NCBI GenBank assembly: GCA_021229015.1
Contig: CM037792.1
Location: 4,287,136-4,351,135, forward strand
Direction of reading: 5' to 3'
Origin: Solen grandis
Lineage: Eukaryota; Mollusca; Bivalvia; Adapedonta; Solenidae
DNA length: 64,000 bases
Shown here: one piece after another, positions 22,881 through 34,605 of the stretch
Position numbering within the stretch: position 1 is the first letter of the stretch
Layout: the number at the start of each line of letters is the position of its first letter
Translations under genes and position numbers: made by a program
Notes under the pieces: model-generated
Seen by the model: only the letters and a program-made list of their open reading frames with translations
What the model was told of the DNA's origin: nothing
Database searches by the model: none

Positions 22881-23376
22881 AAGATATTCCGGTAGATGGA
22901 CAAACCAATCAATAACGGTATCTCAGAGTTATGTTAACTTTATATTTCTTCAGGTAAACGATGTGGTTTATATATTATCCAAAATACTACATATCTTTTT
23001 GTTCGTGCCATTTGACATTAATCATGGCTGCCGCGTGAGACTGCGATATGTCGATGCTCCATCAGTTAATACTCAGCGCATCTCTCTCTCTCTCTCTCTT
23101 AAATGCTGATGACAAGCTTACATCGGTTGAAAATTAATGTTCAACTGTGACAAAAATCCCATGGCTAATTATTCAATTCAAGATCAGTGCCTTCCTCGGG
23201 ACAACGAACTCAAGTCTGCTAAATAATGAATAGCAAGGTTAAAGATAAGTAAATCTTGCAGAAAAGGTTCATGCAATATATATATATATTATTTTTGTCT
23301 CATGAAGTTCAATCTATAATCTCATATGATATCATGACAGTCTAGAGAGCAATTATATATTTTACATTGACTGGCG

Positions 23377-23570
23377 TTTTTTTTTTTTTTTTTTTTTTTT
23401 TCTATTCACAGTAAATGGAGTGACGTGTTTCCTTGTATTAATAGAATCATCATAATGATTTCTCCATAGCGACCAGGTACCTCCCCCTGGCGCGTCGGAT
23501 TGGAACAGCAATCCCTCGAATGACTGAACTACTTTCGATAGGACGTTAAAATCAAGGATATCCAATGAAA
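23377..23570 (+). repeat. poly(T) run and SINE 3' tail fragment
   Basis: T-run at 23377-23401. At 23515-23565, GAATGACTGAACTACTTTCG then GGACGTTAAAATCAAGG is the GACGTTAAA tail shared with SINEs at 23796-24045 and 53868-54175. Confidence 0.6.
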
Positions 23571-23795
23571 CAAAAAAGATAGAAATATAGCTTTAAGAAT
23601 CTGGCTTGTCGAGCAAGGTAAACCTGCCGCTGGTAGTGTATAACAGTTATTTTGAAGACAATAAATATAGTCATTTACCTGCTTTGAACACTTTAAAATG
23701 GCATAGCATGTGGTAATTTCCTGTCTCTTTTTTTCTTCATCTTTTTCTTTTGAACAAATTTGATAAAATATGACATGACCTGCTAACCTGTACCG

Positions 23796-24045
23796 GTCCA
23801 CGTGGACGAGTGGTTAGAGTGTCCGCCCCTTGACAAGGTGGTCGTGTCTTCGATCCCTAGTCGTATCGTTACCTAGATGGACGTGTCGCTGCCGTTCCAG
23901 GACCGGGTGACACAGTTTCAGGATAATGTAACTGGATGTGGTGTCATGCTACGTTATAACAGTGGTGCAGCACTATATTAGATGCCTCCAAATGACTGAA
24001 ATATTTGCGGAGGGACGTTAAAACCAGGCAAATCATCATATATAT
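23796..24045 (+). repeat. near full-length tRNA-derived SINE, family 3
   Basis: The head ACGAGTGGTTAGAGTGTCCG (box A) and GGTCGTGTCTTCGATCCC (box B), a body with CCGTTCCAGGACCGGGTGAC, and the tail AAATGACTGAAATATTTGCG then GAGGGACGTTAAAACC. The copy at 53868-54175 has the same order of parts on the other strand. Confidence 0.85.
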
Positions 24046-24679
24046 GTATTACAACTAGAGGGCCAAACTACAATAGAAAATGCTTTTTAAAACAATTCAT
24101 TGTTTATAGTAATTTAGTTTGACTGTATTAAACGTGCATTTAATACATAAGGTAGACCTTAACCGATTTAAGTTCACATAATGACATATTTGAACAAATG
24201 GAGAGAAACAATGCACGCTTCTTTATATATCGACATGCCCGTAGTGATTTTTGCACGTCCGGTTGTATTGGCACATAGTTTTCATGCTAAGTAGGTTGCA
24301 GCCAAATCAAACATTTACCTGGACGTGTCATTCAGTTAAAACAACGATTAACTATTGTTTTATCGTGTTCAATACCAATTAAGTGCAATGACTTCATAAA
24401 TATAATTGCATACGCTTTTTGAAGTGTTCGATACAACCATGGAAATAATCGGTAACAGATTTTCATTTCCATTTGATTCCAAGTTTATCTAAATAGAACA
24501 CGGGCAGGTAACAACGCAGGAAAATGTTAAAAACAAAAATAAAAACATGTTTAACATGGTATTCTTGCAGTTTGTATGCCATGTCGCGCTCGTACTTTCA
24601 TTGGCTATCTTATCTTTTTAAAACATAGACTCTTAAGAAATTTGATGATGGATTCTTTCTAGTCTTTCATTTCAAATAG
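24046..24679. other. no recognisable feature
   Basis: AT-rich spacer. ACTAGAGGGCCAAAC at 24053 faintly resembles a Helentron-like 5' end but nothing supports it further. Confidence 0.4.
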
Positions 24680-24689
24680 GGTGATTTGG

Positions 24690-24815
24690 ATTTGGCACTG
24701 TTACGAAACATCACTATATGTATACATGTATATAGAGTATCAAGGTTATTCAGTGACCATTCAGTATTTGCGTTATTTGTGTTTAAAAATAAATAAAATG
24801 CACAGTTTGCGAGAA
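24690..24815 (+). repeat. dispersed repeat E, copy 2
   Basis: Shares GCACTGTTACGAAACA, CTATAT, CATTCAGTATTTGCG and GTGTTTAAAAATAAATAAAA with 17541-17655. Confidence 0.6.
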
Positions 24816-24958
24816 TTCACCATCCATCAAAATTTGATAAAATTAAAAATAGTAACATTTCTAGGGAATACCGTTTGGTATAGTAGGTTCTTCGTATTGT
24901 TCAAAATACCTTTGTCACTTTAATTCTGCTATGAAGGTTGCAATAATACTATTATTGT

Positions 24959-25210
24959 TCACAGTAATTGAAGGTTTTCATTTATTAGATATTCCAATTC
25001 TCCAACTATTATCCTCCCTTCTGAAATTATCCCCAATGGAACAAATAGAAATAGTTTGAGTCTGGGTACCATTTCTTCGTTCGGGGACACAGCACAGGAA
25101 GATGCCAATACCTCCGGGACTGGTTGGCCCAGTATCGGGCGTGCTACCATTCTACTATGTTTTCCCTCATGGTAAATTTCGCGCAGAATATTGTTCACAT
25201 TCTTACCATT
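24959..25210 (-). other. candidate minus-strand terminal exon, unidentified
   Basis: An uninterrupted minus-strand frame of more than 80 codons with varied composition runs from a possible acceptor (TTTCGTGCAG, exon from 25210) to a TGA at 24959-24961. Segments such as ARPILGQPVPEVLASSCAVS and PRLKLFLFVPLGIISEGRI look protein-like, but I recognise no family. There is no partner exon and no AATAAA just downstream. It could be a piece of a transposon or chance. Surrounding DNA to 26084 holds no other feature apart from a (GTT)n run at 25362-25383. Confidence 0.2.
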
Positions 25211-26084
25211 CTGCACGAAATCTTTCAAGAATTACATCATTTCGGGAAAACCCCGTATGTATAGGTTTGTTATGAATTGTCTGAGTAAGAGGAAATAAAG
25301 TTTTATAACTTTCCAATTGGTTGTATTTTTATTTTTCATGACAAACTGGACATCGACTTTTTTGTTGTTGTTGTTGTTGTTGTTTTTTTGTGTGCAAATT
25401 AATTGATAGATACAGTGTACCGAAACATATTACATCTAATTAAAGAGTTTTAAAAAAATCTATAAACACGTGTTATTCACCCCACTCCAACATTTCCGTG
25501 GCAAGAATCAATTTCAAGGTGAAAAGGCAATGTTTGATATAGTCTCCTCAGAAAATCTATTATCATTTTATAAATCTATAAAATCCTCCGATTATACAAC
25601 GAGAATGTGGCCGTTTTTATTGGGAGTCAACATGGTTCCATAACTATACACGCCAAACACAACAGCTTTGCTACGTGCCACGAAAAAAAAACAGGTCAAT
25701 ATTTGGACAAAACCCTCTGTAAATTAGTATTGACACGTACTGAGTGGGCTTTTTGTTCTATCTGAAGAGATGATTGGCTCCCAACAACGGCATCCGAAAC
25801 ACTGGCAATTATTATTACGTATGTTGATTATTTTCTAACATCTGTTAAGTGTTGTGTACTTAATTTTCAAGCAAACTTTATCAGAGGTCTACAGAGTAAA
25901 AGCTTATGTTGTTATTTCTTTCTTCATTTAAGCAGAAAACTTTGTGCAGAATGAAGGCTGGAACAGTGAATTTTCTGATAATATTTGAATGGTATAGCTC
26001 GATACTCATACGCATTATAGTGATGTTTTAATTTAATGAGGATACATTATCGCCAAAAATACAGTAGGTCAAACACATTTGAAA

Positions 26085-26555
26085 ATGCCAAGTGAGCTTG
26101 AGAATTGGAGCGACGTAAAGATATTACTTAAAGAGCTTGTGAACAGTAAAGAAGAAGATGGTAATGAATTGAAGGAGGTTTACATAGATAAGAGTAACAG
26201 TAAAGAAGGAGATGGTAATGGACTGAATGGGGTGAACAAAGATAAACGTGATGCTAACCACGGACGAGAAGAGGAAAAGAAAACTAATGCAAATGAAAAT
26301 AAGGATTCATATTTGGTGCAGAAACACTCGTCAAAAATCAAGAATTTAGCAGATTTGATAAATGTGTGTCGAGAAGAAGGCCTTCAGGTTTTTAATGATG
26401 TCAGTAATGTGCCCAAGTCCGAAATCGAGAGGTTGAATACTCTGAAGGAAGACAAGGAGTCATCAAGGAGCTTGATGTCACTGAAACTACCCTCGGCTGG
26501 CAGCAGCCGAAGCTGGAACAAATCGGAGAGATCCAGTAGGATCTCTTCACGCTTA
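26085..26555 (+). CDS. host gene, visible exon 1 (157 codons), unknown charged protein
   Basis: ATG at 26085 in a fair context (GAAAATGC) opens the frame. The next upstream in-frame stop is at 26037-26039, and a possible acceptor (AATACAG at 26058-26064) means an earlier exon could exist. The exon ends after a complete codon at 26555 with donor GTACGT. The product is rich in K, E, N, D and S. It contains a direct duplication of about 18 residues (NSKEEDGNELKEVYIDK and NSKEGDGNGLNGVNKDK, residues about 21-57). A more ordinary stretch follows (KIKNLADLINVCREEGLQVF), and a serine/arginine-rich end. It looks intrinsically disordered apart from that helix. Function unknown; phase-0 joining to 29824 is inferred from frame, splice signals and similar composition. 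Confidence 0.7.
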
Positions 26556-26930
26556 GTACGTATATGATTTTCACCTCTTAATGAAATAAGCTAATGTATA
26601 TATAAGCATTTTCTCTTTTGTGATGAATTATTGTAAATATACCGTTATGTCCTAATACTCATTTTCATCCAAAACATATTTCCTAATACCTGTTCTCATA
26701 CCAAACACGTGTCCTTATACACGTTTTCATTTTAGATAAATATGTGACCGTATACATTGTACACGTTTTCACTATAAACATCCCCTTTTTTAAACATATC
26801 CTTATAAACGTTTATCATTTACGAATATGTACTTTCATTTTTTTATATTTCTCTTGAAAGAATTGTCTTAATGCACATTTTACCCGTTCTCATATTTAAC
26901 GCGCATCCTAATCGATGTTTTTAGTTTAAA

Positions 26931-27140
26931 TACTGTATAATCATTAATTTTCGTGGGGAACTAATTTTCGTTGTTTTCGTGGGTGACTTTATCCACGAAT
27001 ATTTATCCCCATGAAAACTGTTTATTTCATAGACCTCATGTTTTCTAGAACATGGTTCCACGAATATTTGTACCAAAAAACTGATTTAATCACAGATTCC
27101 ACGAAATTTAATGTCAACGAAAATATATGATTTTACAGTA
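26931..27140 (+). mobile_element. mariner-type MITE with TACTGTA ends
   Basis: Begins TACTGTATAATCATTAATTT TCGTGG and ends with the inverted counterpart ATTTTACAGTA; internal copies of TTCGTGG and CCACGAA also face each other. TA at both edges fits a Tc1/mariner TA target. A related right end occurs at about 54380-54405 (CCCACGAAAATGATTTTACA). No ORF. Confidence 0.75.
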
Positions 27141-27539
27141 TTTTACACGTTTTCATTTCAAATGTGTCGTTTACACGTTTTCATTTCAAATATGTGTCGT
27201 TAACACGTTTTCATTTCAAATATATATGCCCTTTAACAAGTTTTTTTTTTTTTCAAACATGTGTCATTTACACGTTTTCATTTCAAAAATGTGTCGTTCT
27301 GCACGTTTCTATTTTAAATATATGCCTTTAACAAGTTTTCATTTCAGACCTCAGTACATAAAATTAATTACATTTAAAGTCAATTTACAAAACACTGAAA
27401 GATATACATCCACTTAATCATAAGCTTCTCATGTTTATGTGAATGTAATTTTTTAGTTATTTTATCTAATCTTCCAGCTTGACTACTTGAAGGAAAGTTT
27501 GAGCTATATTTCTTGATCTGGCAGACTCAATTTTCCCCC

Positions 27540-27690
27540 CAGTCTTCTTAATTATCTACCTCTGTGTACTCGGGGTATTCCTCCACCTGTAATACTCGGG
27601 GTATTCCTCCACCTGTAATTAGCTGGACGTCGCTATATGATTGAAATACTATCGCAGCGACGGTAAACCCCAATATAACCAATACAACAA
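27540..27690 (+). repeat. SINE 3' region (family 4) with a 26-bp internal duplication
   Basis: CTCGGGGTATTCCTCCACCT occurs twice in tandem (27569-27618). Then GCTGGACGTCGCTATATGAT, AAATACTATCGCAGCGACGG and TAAACCCCAATATAACC follow, the tail layout of a bivalve SINE whose head may be the type seen at 35765-35960. Assignment of head to tail is from memory of that family, not shown in this window. Confidence 0.6.
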
Positions 27691-27897
27691 CAACCGTATA
27701 CGTGTTTTCATTTAAACACGTGTCCTTATAAATGTTTTCATTTAGTACGTGTCTTTATACACGTGTTCATTTTAAACACGTATCCTTATACACGTATTTG
27801 CAACTCATTTTTATCACTCAGGATTCCCATTCTTACCCAACCTTCACATCTGTAGTCAATACCACCGCTGATCCATGGCGTGTTTGTTTTATTTGTT

Positions 27898-27921
27898 TGT
27901 TTGTTTGTTGTTGTTTGTTTT

Positions 27922-27999
<78 letters not shown>
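27898..27999 (+). repeat. long TTG microsatellite
   Basis: TTTG-type repeats, then about 25 consecutive TTG triplets (27924-27998). Frames through it read as poly-V, poly-C or poly-N and are not genes. Confidence 0.98.
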
Positions 28000-28001
<2 letters not shown>

Positions 28002-28184
28002 ATGATGTTTTACCATTAAAACGGGGTATGAGTGTCCAAACTGTTGATATCCCTCACCAGTGCATGGTCTATTTGCAAGTGAGATGAAACTAATTTACAA
28101 GGTGAAATAAATGTGATATTTGGTGTGTATTTTCTATCTTGAAAGCCAATATTCAAAAACTAAAATCGATTATTAGAATTCCTA

Positions 28185-28360
28185 AAAGGTTGCTGTGCTC
28201 CAATGGAAATGATAATTGATTTCGGATCCAAAGGTTCTGAGTTCGGTTCCCGTTAGGGACAGACACTTCTTGACCTGCCCCAGGGCAAACGTCCAATTCA
28301 CTCAAAAGAAGGTATGAGATGCAAAAGTATCTCAATCGACTAATTAATTTCAAAAAGTGA
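28185..28360 (+). repeat. tRNA-derived SINE fragment
   Basis: GCTGTGCTCCAATGGAAATG as box A region, TTTCGGATCCAAAGG as anticodon region and TGAGTTCGGTTCCCG as a weak B box, then a body with CCTGCCCCAGGGCAAACG. The layout resembles family 1 heads. Confidence 0.55.
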
Positions 28361-28524
28361 AGGTAAAGGAAATCACATAACTACTGTGCCAAAGAAAAAA
28401 AAACAAGAGAAAAAAAACAATTATATAAAGGAAGTAAGTCAGCCAGCTGTTCGCGTTATTAAATTTGCATTATATAAAGTTACCTGTAGGATTAAATCAA
28501 ATATACCCAGGCCAAAAAAAAAAT

Positions 28525-28730
28525 GTTCCGTTTCTGATCTCCAGAAAATAAAAAAGAGGGTCGGTATGTCGTGATTTTTTATTGTTTATTTTTACATGAA
28601 ATGAAAGGTAAACAAAAGGAAATAAAAGGTGAAAAGGTAAAAAACAAAACAAAAAAACAACAAAAACAAAAAACAAACTTTAGGGTCGGTCGTAAAAAAA
28701 GAGGGTCGGTCGAGAGACCAGAAACGGAAC
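28525..28730. mobile_element. small inverted-repeat element with GTTCCGTTTCTG ends
   Basis: Left end GTTCCGTTTCTGATCTCC and right end GAGACCAGAAACGGAAC are inverted repeats. Both arms hold a GAGGGTCGGT motif, and a related ACCGACCCTATTTT occurs at about 44010 and 44187. A (TTA)n run at 28734-28757 abuts the right end. Confidence 0.6.
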
Positions 28731-29808
28731 TATATTATTATTATTATTATTATTATTATCATGGCCCCGCAGTACTACAGGCACCTCTACTTTTATCCTA
28801 CAAAAATTCCTTAAATCATATCTACTACTTCTACAACAGCTACTTCTACTACTACCACTAGTGGCGCATACTTTTCAGAGCACGCCCTGACGCAATGCAT
28901 TGTTTAACGATAAAAGAGAGAGAGGGATCGATTATGGATATTTTTCTGTCATCTTTGTTGTCTGTTAACTATGTTGTTGTTGTTGTTGTTGTATTCCCCC
29001 GTTTCAAAAACTTTATTGTATACTGTAAACAGAAACGGGTCTATAGATTAGGATGTCTGAAATTACATATAATTTTCTGGAGACTTAAAGTTTTCGGCTC
29101 ATTGACTTTTTATTTCAATTTCTGATATTTCTTTATCCATTTCAAGATCAGAAATGATTGTTATCCCCAATGTTTTCCTTTTTATTGCCAAACGTTTCTA
29201 AATTGATTAAATAATTAACCTATATCAAGTTTGCCTCTGCTTTCGTGTGTTTTTACAGCAACTTTTTTCCCCAAAAAATATTCCCCATCTTGCGTAAACG
29301 ATGACTTTCTTTTCTTTTAAAATTTCGTAGTGATATTATAATTGTAACACTCCTAAACAAGACCTTGTCCATTTATTTTTATATATATATATTTCTTGCT
29401 CGCGAAAAAAATATTAAGCGTATTTTCAGATTTCTTCAAACCATTTGCATTATACGATAGGTTGATCCCGTAGAGCACCCACGAAATTTTCCATGTGTCC
29501 AGTTTGATTCAGTACAACTAATTTGCATTTTCTCAAAACCTTACGAATCATAGCAGTAATTTTATTTATTTTCTGTCCAGTAGCTCTCTCTCTCCCTGAT
29601 TACAATCAGTGATATGTATGCAGACACAACTTAGCAGAAAAGACTTGATCACTAGTCCTATTAAAATCATAAAATCATTTTCACCCAACATCCCCAAATT
29701 TAAAAAAAAAAGCATTGGTATATTGTGTTTTTTTTTATCACCTATCACCCCCTGTGATATGCCCTGTATCTAAATATAATTGAAATATATATTATATAAA
29801 ATGAGAAA
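28731..29808. other. intronic spacer with microsatellites
   Basis: (TTA)n at 28734-28757, TAC/TTC-rich 28800-28860, (TTG)n at 28971-28991. No exon supported. Confidence 0.5.
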
Positions 29809-29823
29809 TTGTGTATCTTTCAG

Positions 29824-31293
29824 CGTGAACGACAGGCCTACCTTGACAAAAACATCGATGTTGAGGAATTCTTGCAACAGCGGGCTAGGGCGAGAAGCAA
29901 AAAACGGAAAACAGGCCATTTACTTGATGTTATAAGGCAGAAACAGGAGGAGATCCAGATAAAAATAAAATCATCAAGAACAACACTAAACCCTATAAAA
30001 GATGACGAAGATGAAATAAATCACCCAGAAGTTCCAACTAAACCAAAGAGCGAAGATGAGAAGGCAAAAATCATTGCTCTTGAAAAGAAAGACATGAGAG
30101 ATGGTATGGAAAATTCTGACGCGGACAAAAATCCTGTAGAAATACCAAACCAGAACGATATTATCAAAACATCTACACCGAAGAAAGTTCCTTCAGATGA
30201 AGATGACAGACATACATCGATTACTGCTGAGAAACCTAATGACAAAAAACATGACTCTGATGTGCAGTTTGATACACCGGTCAGTGACAAAAATAAAGTG
30301 ATTGACACAGATCATAATAATTTCGAAAATAATTCCGATCAAATTGAATGCATTAAAATCAAAGATGGGGATTTTACGTTAGTGTTGTATAAAAGAAAAG
30401 AACTTCCAGTGCAAGAAGATTGTCTGACGATAACACTCGAAACAGAAAATGACAGCCAAAAAAAAAGTGAACCCGAAATAATTATCAATACAGATTTAGA
30501 TCAGTGTTTTCAAGAACCCGATAGAGAGACATCTGTGGGGACACAGCATCAAGCTGGTAACAATAAAGCAGATCAATTAAATATTAATGTCGATCATGGT
30601 AATCAAATTAATGAAGCAGAACATGTTAAACATTCAAATACCATTGATAAAACGGATGAGTCAACAGCACGTACACAAAATGCCACTAGAAAAGAAGGAG
30701 AGGCCACAGAAACATGTAAAACTACAATAATCCAAGAAGGAATTCAGGGTTCAACTGATGAGGTAACAGAGCCCATGCGTAGCGACACAAAGAAACCAAG
30801 TTCTAACGGTCTGCGGTCTGATAACAACACGATTCCGCTTGATGGTGCCATTGATAGTGGCGGAGGCTGTAATGAAACATATTGTTCAATAACCCCCGGG
30901 GGAGAGCACAGCAGTATCGACGTAGGACGGGCAGAACACGATACAAATGACAACGGTGTGGCGACTCATCCCTCAGTAGGAAGGAATCAGGAGTGCGGTA
31001 AAAACATCGTTGCACGTGGTCATTTGGAGAAAAAACAGGAAGATTTGAGTGAAATCGTGGAAACGGATAAAGAAGCGCTTGACATAAAAGATACTGATGT
31101 AAGTATGGAAACTGCTCAGAAAGGCGTAGAGACGGACACCGTTCCGCCGAAACAACAAACTCAAGGAGTTAATGGGGAAAGCCGAGTGGTTCAGGATGGT
31201 GAGCAACCCTCGACTTCAAGTGGAGAACCGTCGAATGCCAAGCGCCTTCGGAGTACTGATTCGACCCCCTCAAGTCTGGAAAAACGCCGCACG
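29824..31293 (+). CDS. host gene, exon 2 (490 codons), disordered acidic/basic protein
   Basis: Acceptor CTTTCAG at 29817-29823 and donor ACG|GTAAAT at 31293/31294; 1470 nt, exactly divisible by three, phase 0 at both sides. It opens with RERQAYLDKNIDVEEFLQQ and a basic ARARSKKRK (possible nuclear localisation signal), then a likely helix DVIRQKQEEIQIKIK. A low-complexity stretch rich in D, E, K, N, S and T follows, and it ends with the basic NAKRLR and LEKRR. One less degenerate island is GDFTLVLYKRKELPVQED (about residues 185-202 of the exon). The first 40 residues faintly recall the IDVxxFL pattern of Mod(r)/VPS37 proteins, but this is too weak to name it. The reading frame runs on for 46 codons after the donor to a stop, so unspliced ends are possible. 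Confidence 0.75.
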
Positions 31294-33033
31294 GTAAATC
31301 TTTGCAGTTTTAATTTAATTTACTTTGTCTTTTTCTTTTTCTCCATCTCATCATCATATTATCTGTTTGGTCTAATTGAATGCCCTTCTTCAATTATAAC
31401 CAATAGTTTCCAAAATAAATTGTTAAAATAATACGTAAATAAGTAATTATGTAAACAATGATGAAAATATAAAAACACGTTCCATTGAAATGTATATCCT
31501 AGACATTTAGATGTACATATATTCCACATGCTTTAAATGTATTTCCTAAAATTTAGCCAGATTGAGAAGATATAATACTATATTAAAAAGAAGAACTATC
31601 GTTATTAAATCATAAGTTTGATTCTAGCCTTCTCATAAGTATATGTCGATGATCTTAAGAGAAAAGAAACTATTTTCAAATATTTCTGAGAGGAAAGCAA
31701 CGTGCACATATTTATCTTATTCTATTTGGCTTTAATTTGATCTACCATAATTCCAATACCTGTAATTTCATCGTTATGTAAATCAAAGGTATTTTCAATA
31801 AATCACATTACAAAATTATAACATAGACCATGAACACGATAGACCTAATACCCCGTGTGAATTATAAATGGTTGTGAACGAGATTTGATACCTGCCTATA
31901 GGTTTTCATGCGCCGCCACTTAATCACCGGAAGCACGGTCATCATCTGTCACTCTCTACATGAGAATCAAATAAAACCTGCTATTCTTCTGCTGTGAACG
32001 CTTTCTGCTGATCATGATCACGCTGGTCGTACTGACGAAATAGTGATGGGTTTCATTTCACATTTAATATTTCATGATAGCAATCGTACTCATATGAACT
32101 CTTTTAATTAAGTGGTGTTTCATATACACCTATACTGAAACCTTTGCCAGAAAGCGCCATGTCTCTCACCTTCATATTTCGAAGTTTTGTGCAAAGTTTC
32201 GAAAGTTTACTATAGTTTTCAAAGGTGAGGTAATCTCACTAGTCAATAATCAAGGCAAAAGAGTGCACGAGGGGAGAATACGGAAATTTTCCTGCAACAT
32301 CAGCTGATATATGCGAAAACGCCGTTAACATATAATGTTTCTGCCTTAGCTTTCTTCATCACTGTTTTTTCTTCACAGAATAATAATATGTAATTTAAAG
32401 ATTTACGATGATCACAGGCAAGACTAGCTCCATACTCATAAATAAATATACCCGAAATTCCTCACCAGCGACACGATTAAAAACAGTTTCTTGACAAAGT
32501 TTGGGCATATGCTCAAGAACTGTTTGGCTGTTCGAACTTGGGTGCGTTTGAATGTGGCAGCAGTGTCACGGACATGTTATTTTCAAAAATATCGAATCGG
32601 TTGTTGAAATTTACGACCGTTCGGGTCACCAGAACACACATTTTGGCCTTGACTTATGTCCTACAGAACGGCCTCTATTGACTTTGTTTCCAAGGTAGAG
32701 GACGGGCTGTTTTATGACCCACATCAAATTCACATAAACTTCCCTCATCTATGACTTTTCCAACTCAGGCCTGTCATTTATTACTGAAGTACGTTTTACG
32801 GTTGAAATATTGATTAAAATTCGGTAATTTTGATAATAACTTGTTTTGATAATGGTGTCCATTATAATTAAAGGCGTGATATTGTTTACCACGGTATGCT
32901 TTATTTAGCGCAAGTGTAAACTCTGCTGTTTTGCGCAGTAGGATCATATCTTTCAGTGATCACATTTTTCACATTTTTAAATATGACGTATGTGATTTAC
33001 CAAATCAGGGGTTAACAAGAAAGTCACTTTTTG

Positions 33034-33151
33034 TGTCACCTGCTGTAAGCAGAGATGTCACATAGGGATCACTTTCCCGTCGTCTGGCCGTCACACTTTT
33101 GGCGTCACACTTGCCCGTCACATTTATTCTGTCACGCTTCAGCAGGTGACA
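33034..33151. repeat. foldback with CGTCACA repeats inside
   Basis: Arms TGTCACCTGCTGTAAGC and GCTTCAGCAGGTGACA pair over about 16 bases. The loop has four to five imperfect repeats of CGTCACACTT at 15-16 base spacing. This resembles the terminal hairpin plus microsatellite of pearl/HINE-type elements, but only one copy is visible. Confidence 0.7.
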
Positions 33152-34549
33152 CATGTGTTCCAAAGAACACATTTTTTTCCCCAGACTCTCTCCGCGATAG
33201 TTAGTGTTGCAACGTATTTATGTACCATAACTTACTTTTTTGCCGTCAACATCAGTTTATTGGTGAAGAGATGCGACGGGATTAATAAACTTGAAGAAAA
33301 AAAACGGAAAGAAAATATGAATAACGTAATTTAAGTATATTTCGTAGTTCATAGCCAAGCAATATGTAAAAAATTTAATTCAGTTGTAAAAATGCAGATT
33401 TTGCAATAAAAAAACGTAATTTCACTTTTCATCCCAAACTGGTGTCAGTCACATACTTCACAGGAAATTTTAATTTGACGAACGTTTTTTGCGAAAAGAA
33501 AAAGATATTTCAAACGTGTGAACAAATGTGATCTGAGAAATATGCTCCTACAATACACTGTTTTACTCTTATGTACTCTGATAACCAATGTTCATCTCCG
33601 AAAATCACATTTGAATAAATAAGGCGAAATATTAGAACTACTTTTTAATAATAAATCATCACTGATATAGAAATTAATCTGCAAGCTCTGCGGCCGAATC
33701 CCGACAAGCTCACTCACGTTTTCCAAGTGAAGATCGGCGGTGTATTACATTGTAGCACTCATGGTTTCAGTGTTGTTGTTGTTGTTGTTTTTTCACTTTA
33801 AGGGGAATGGGGTCCGAGCTCATAGGAAGGGGGAAAAATTGCGCGAACAAGTTAATAGGGGAATATTTCTACTATGTATAATGTAGCCATTTTGATGTAT
33901 TTTACTCTTATTTAAAGAAGTTTAATTACATGAAAGAGTGATAAGAACAATGATATAACAAGTTTTATGAAGAATATAACATATAGCTACAACAGTTGAG
34001 TCCATGCACACAATATGGTATGTAAACTCATAATTATGGAGGGGGGAAATGAGAAAAAAAAATGGGGGGAAATATATATTCCAGGCAGGGGGAATGCCGC
34101 CTTTATTCTCCGTATATTTTGACAAAAAATGGGTTTAAATAGCGGGATGTCACTTCATTAATGAGAAATGGTTGCGCCTTGTACAGCAATAGCAACATGT
34201 GTATATAGGCTACGCACATATAAATAAAAAGTACAAACGAGTCTGCGTATTTAAATCATGTTTGACCTTTATCATTGAGGACTTCGGAATAGCTATTTTG
34301 TTATTATTTTCTATACAAGTACATAAATCAGCTATTTTTAACCAGACAGAAATCTGAAGCATTTATGTAAATATACAAAATGTACTTTATTTATTTAAAG
34401 TGTTCGCATAGAACCGACAATGAAAGGAACTCTTTGACTTTTAAAATTCAATTTAAATCCGGAGTATGAGTGGGAGTCTCTAGCCTTCAATAACTGACCA
34501 CATGTTTTGACAACATATCAAGTATCCGCTTTACATTAGTATCTTATTT

Positions 34550-34605
34550 GTGTGGGTTTAACGCCTGCCGTCAGTACTTTGATCATTTCTGGGATATCAC
34601 GCCGA
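34550..34605 (-). repeat. SINE tail fragment (family 3 type)
   Basis: GGGTTTAACGCCTGCCGTCA then GTACTTTGATCATTTCTGGG is the reversed, diverged counterpart of the tail at 23985-24045. Confidence 0.45.

Larger units (their letters stand above)
26690..27800 (+). repeat. degenerate minisatellite of about 30 bp, split by later insertions
   Basis: Imperfect copies of ACACGTTTTCATTTCAAATA and TGTCCTTATACACG recur at 26690-26930, 27140-27350 and 27695-27800. The blocks are interrupted by the MITE at 26931-27140 and the SINE piece at 27540-27690. The open frame at 27127-27417 is this repeat read as protein. Confidence 0.8.
26556..29823 (+). other. intron 1 of the host gene
   Basis: Donor GTACGT and acceptor GTGTATCTTTCAG. 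The intron contains a degenerate minisatellite, a mariner-type MITE, SINE pieces, long (TTG)n and (TTA)n microsatellites and a small inverted-repeat element, listed separately. No further exon seen. Confidence 0.6.

Noticed and set aside
22514..22912. Overlapping minus-strand frames of 109 and 132 codons
   Set aside because: Translation of the 26-bp minisatellite; the repeated CRYT/MSIYHE peptides come from it.
27786..28087. Open frames encoding poly-V, poly-C or poly-N
   Set aside because: They are the three readings of a TTG microsatellite in an intron.
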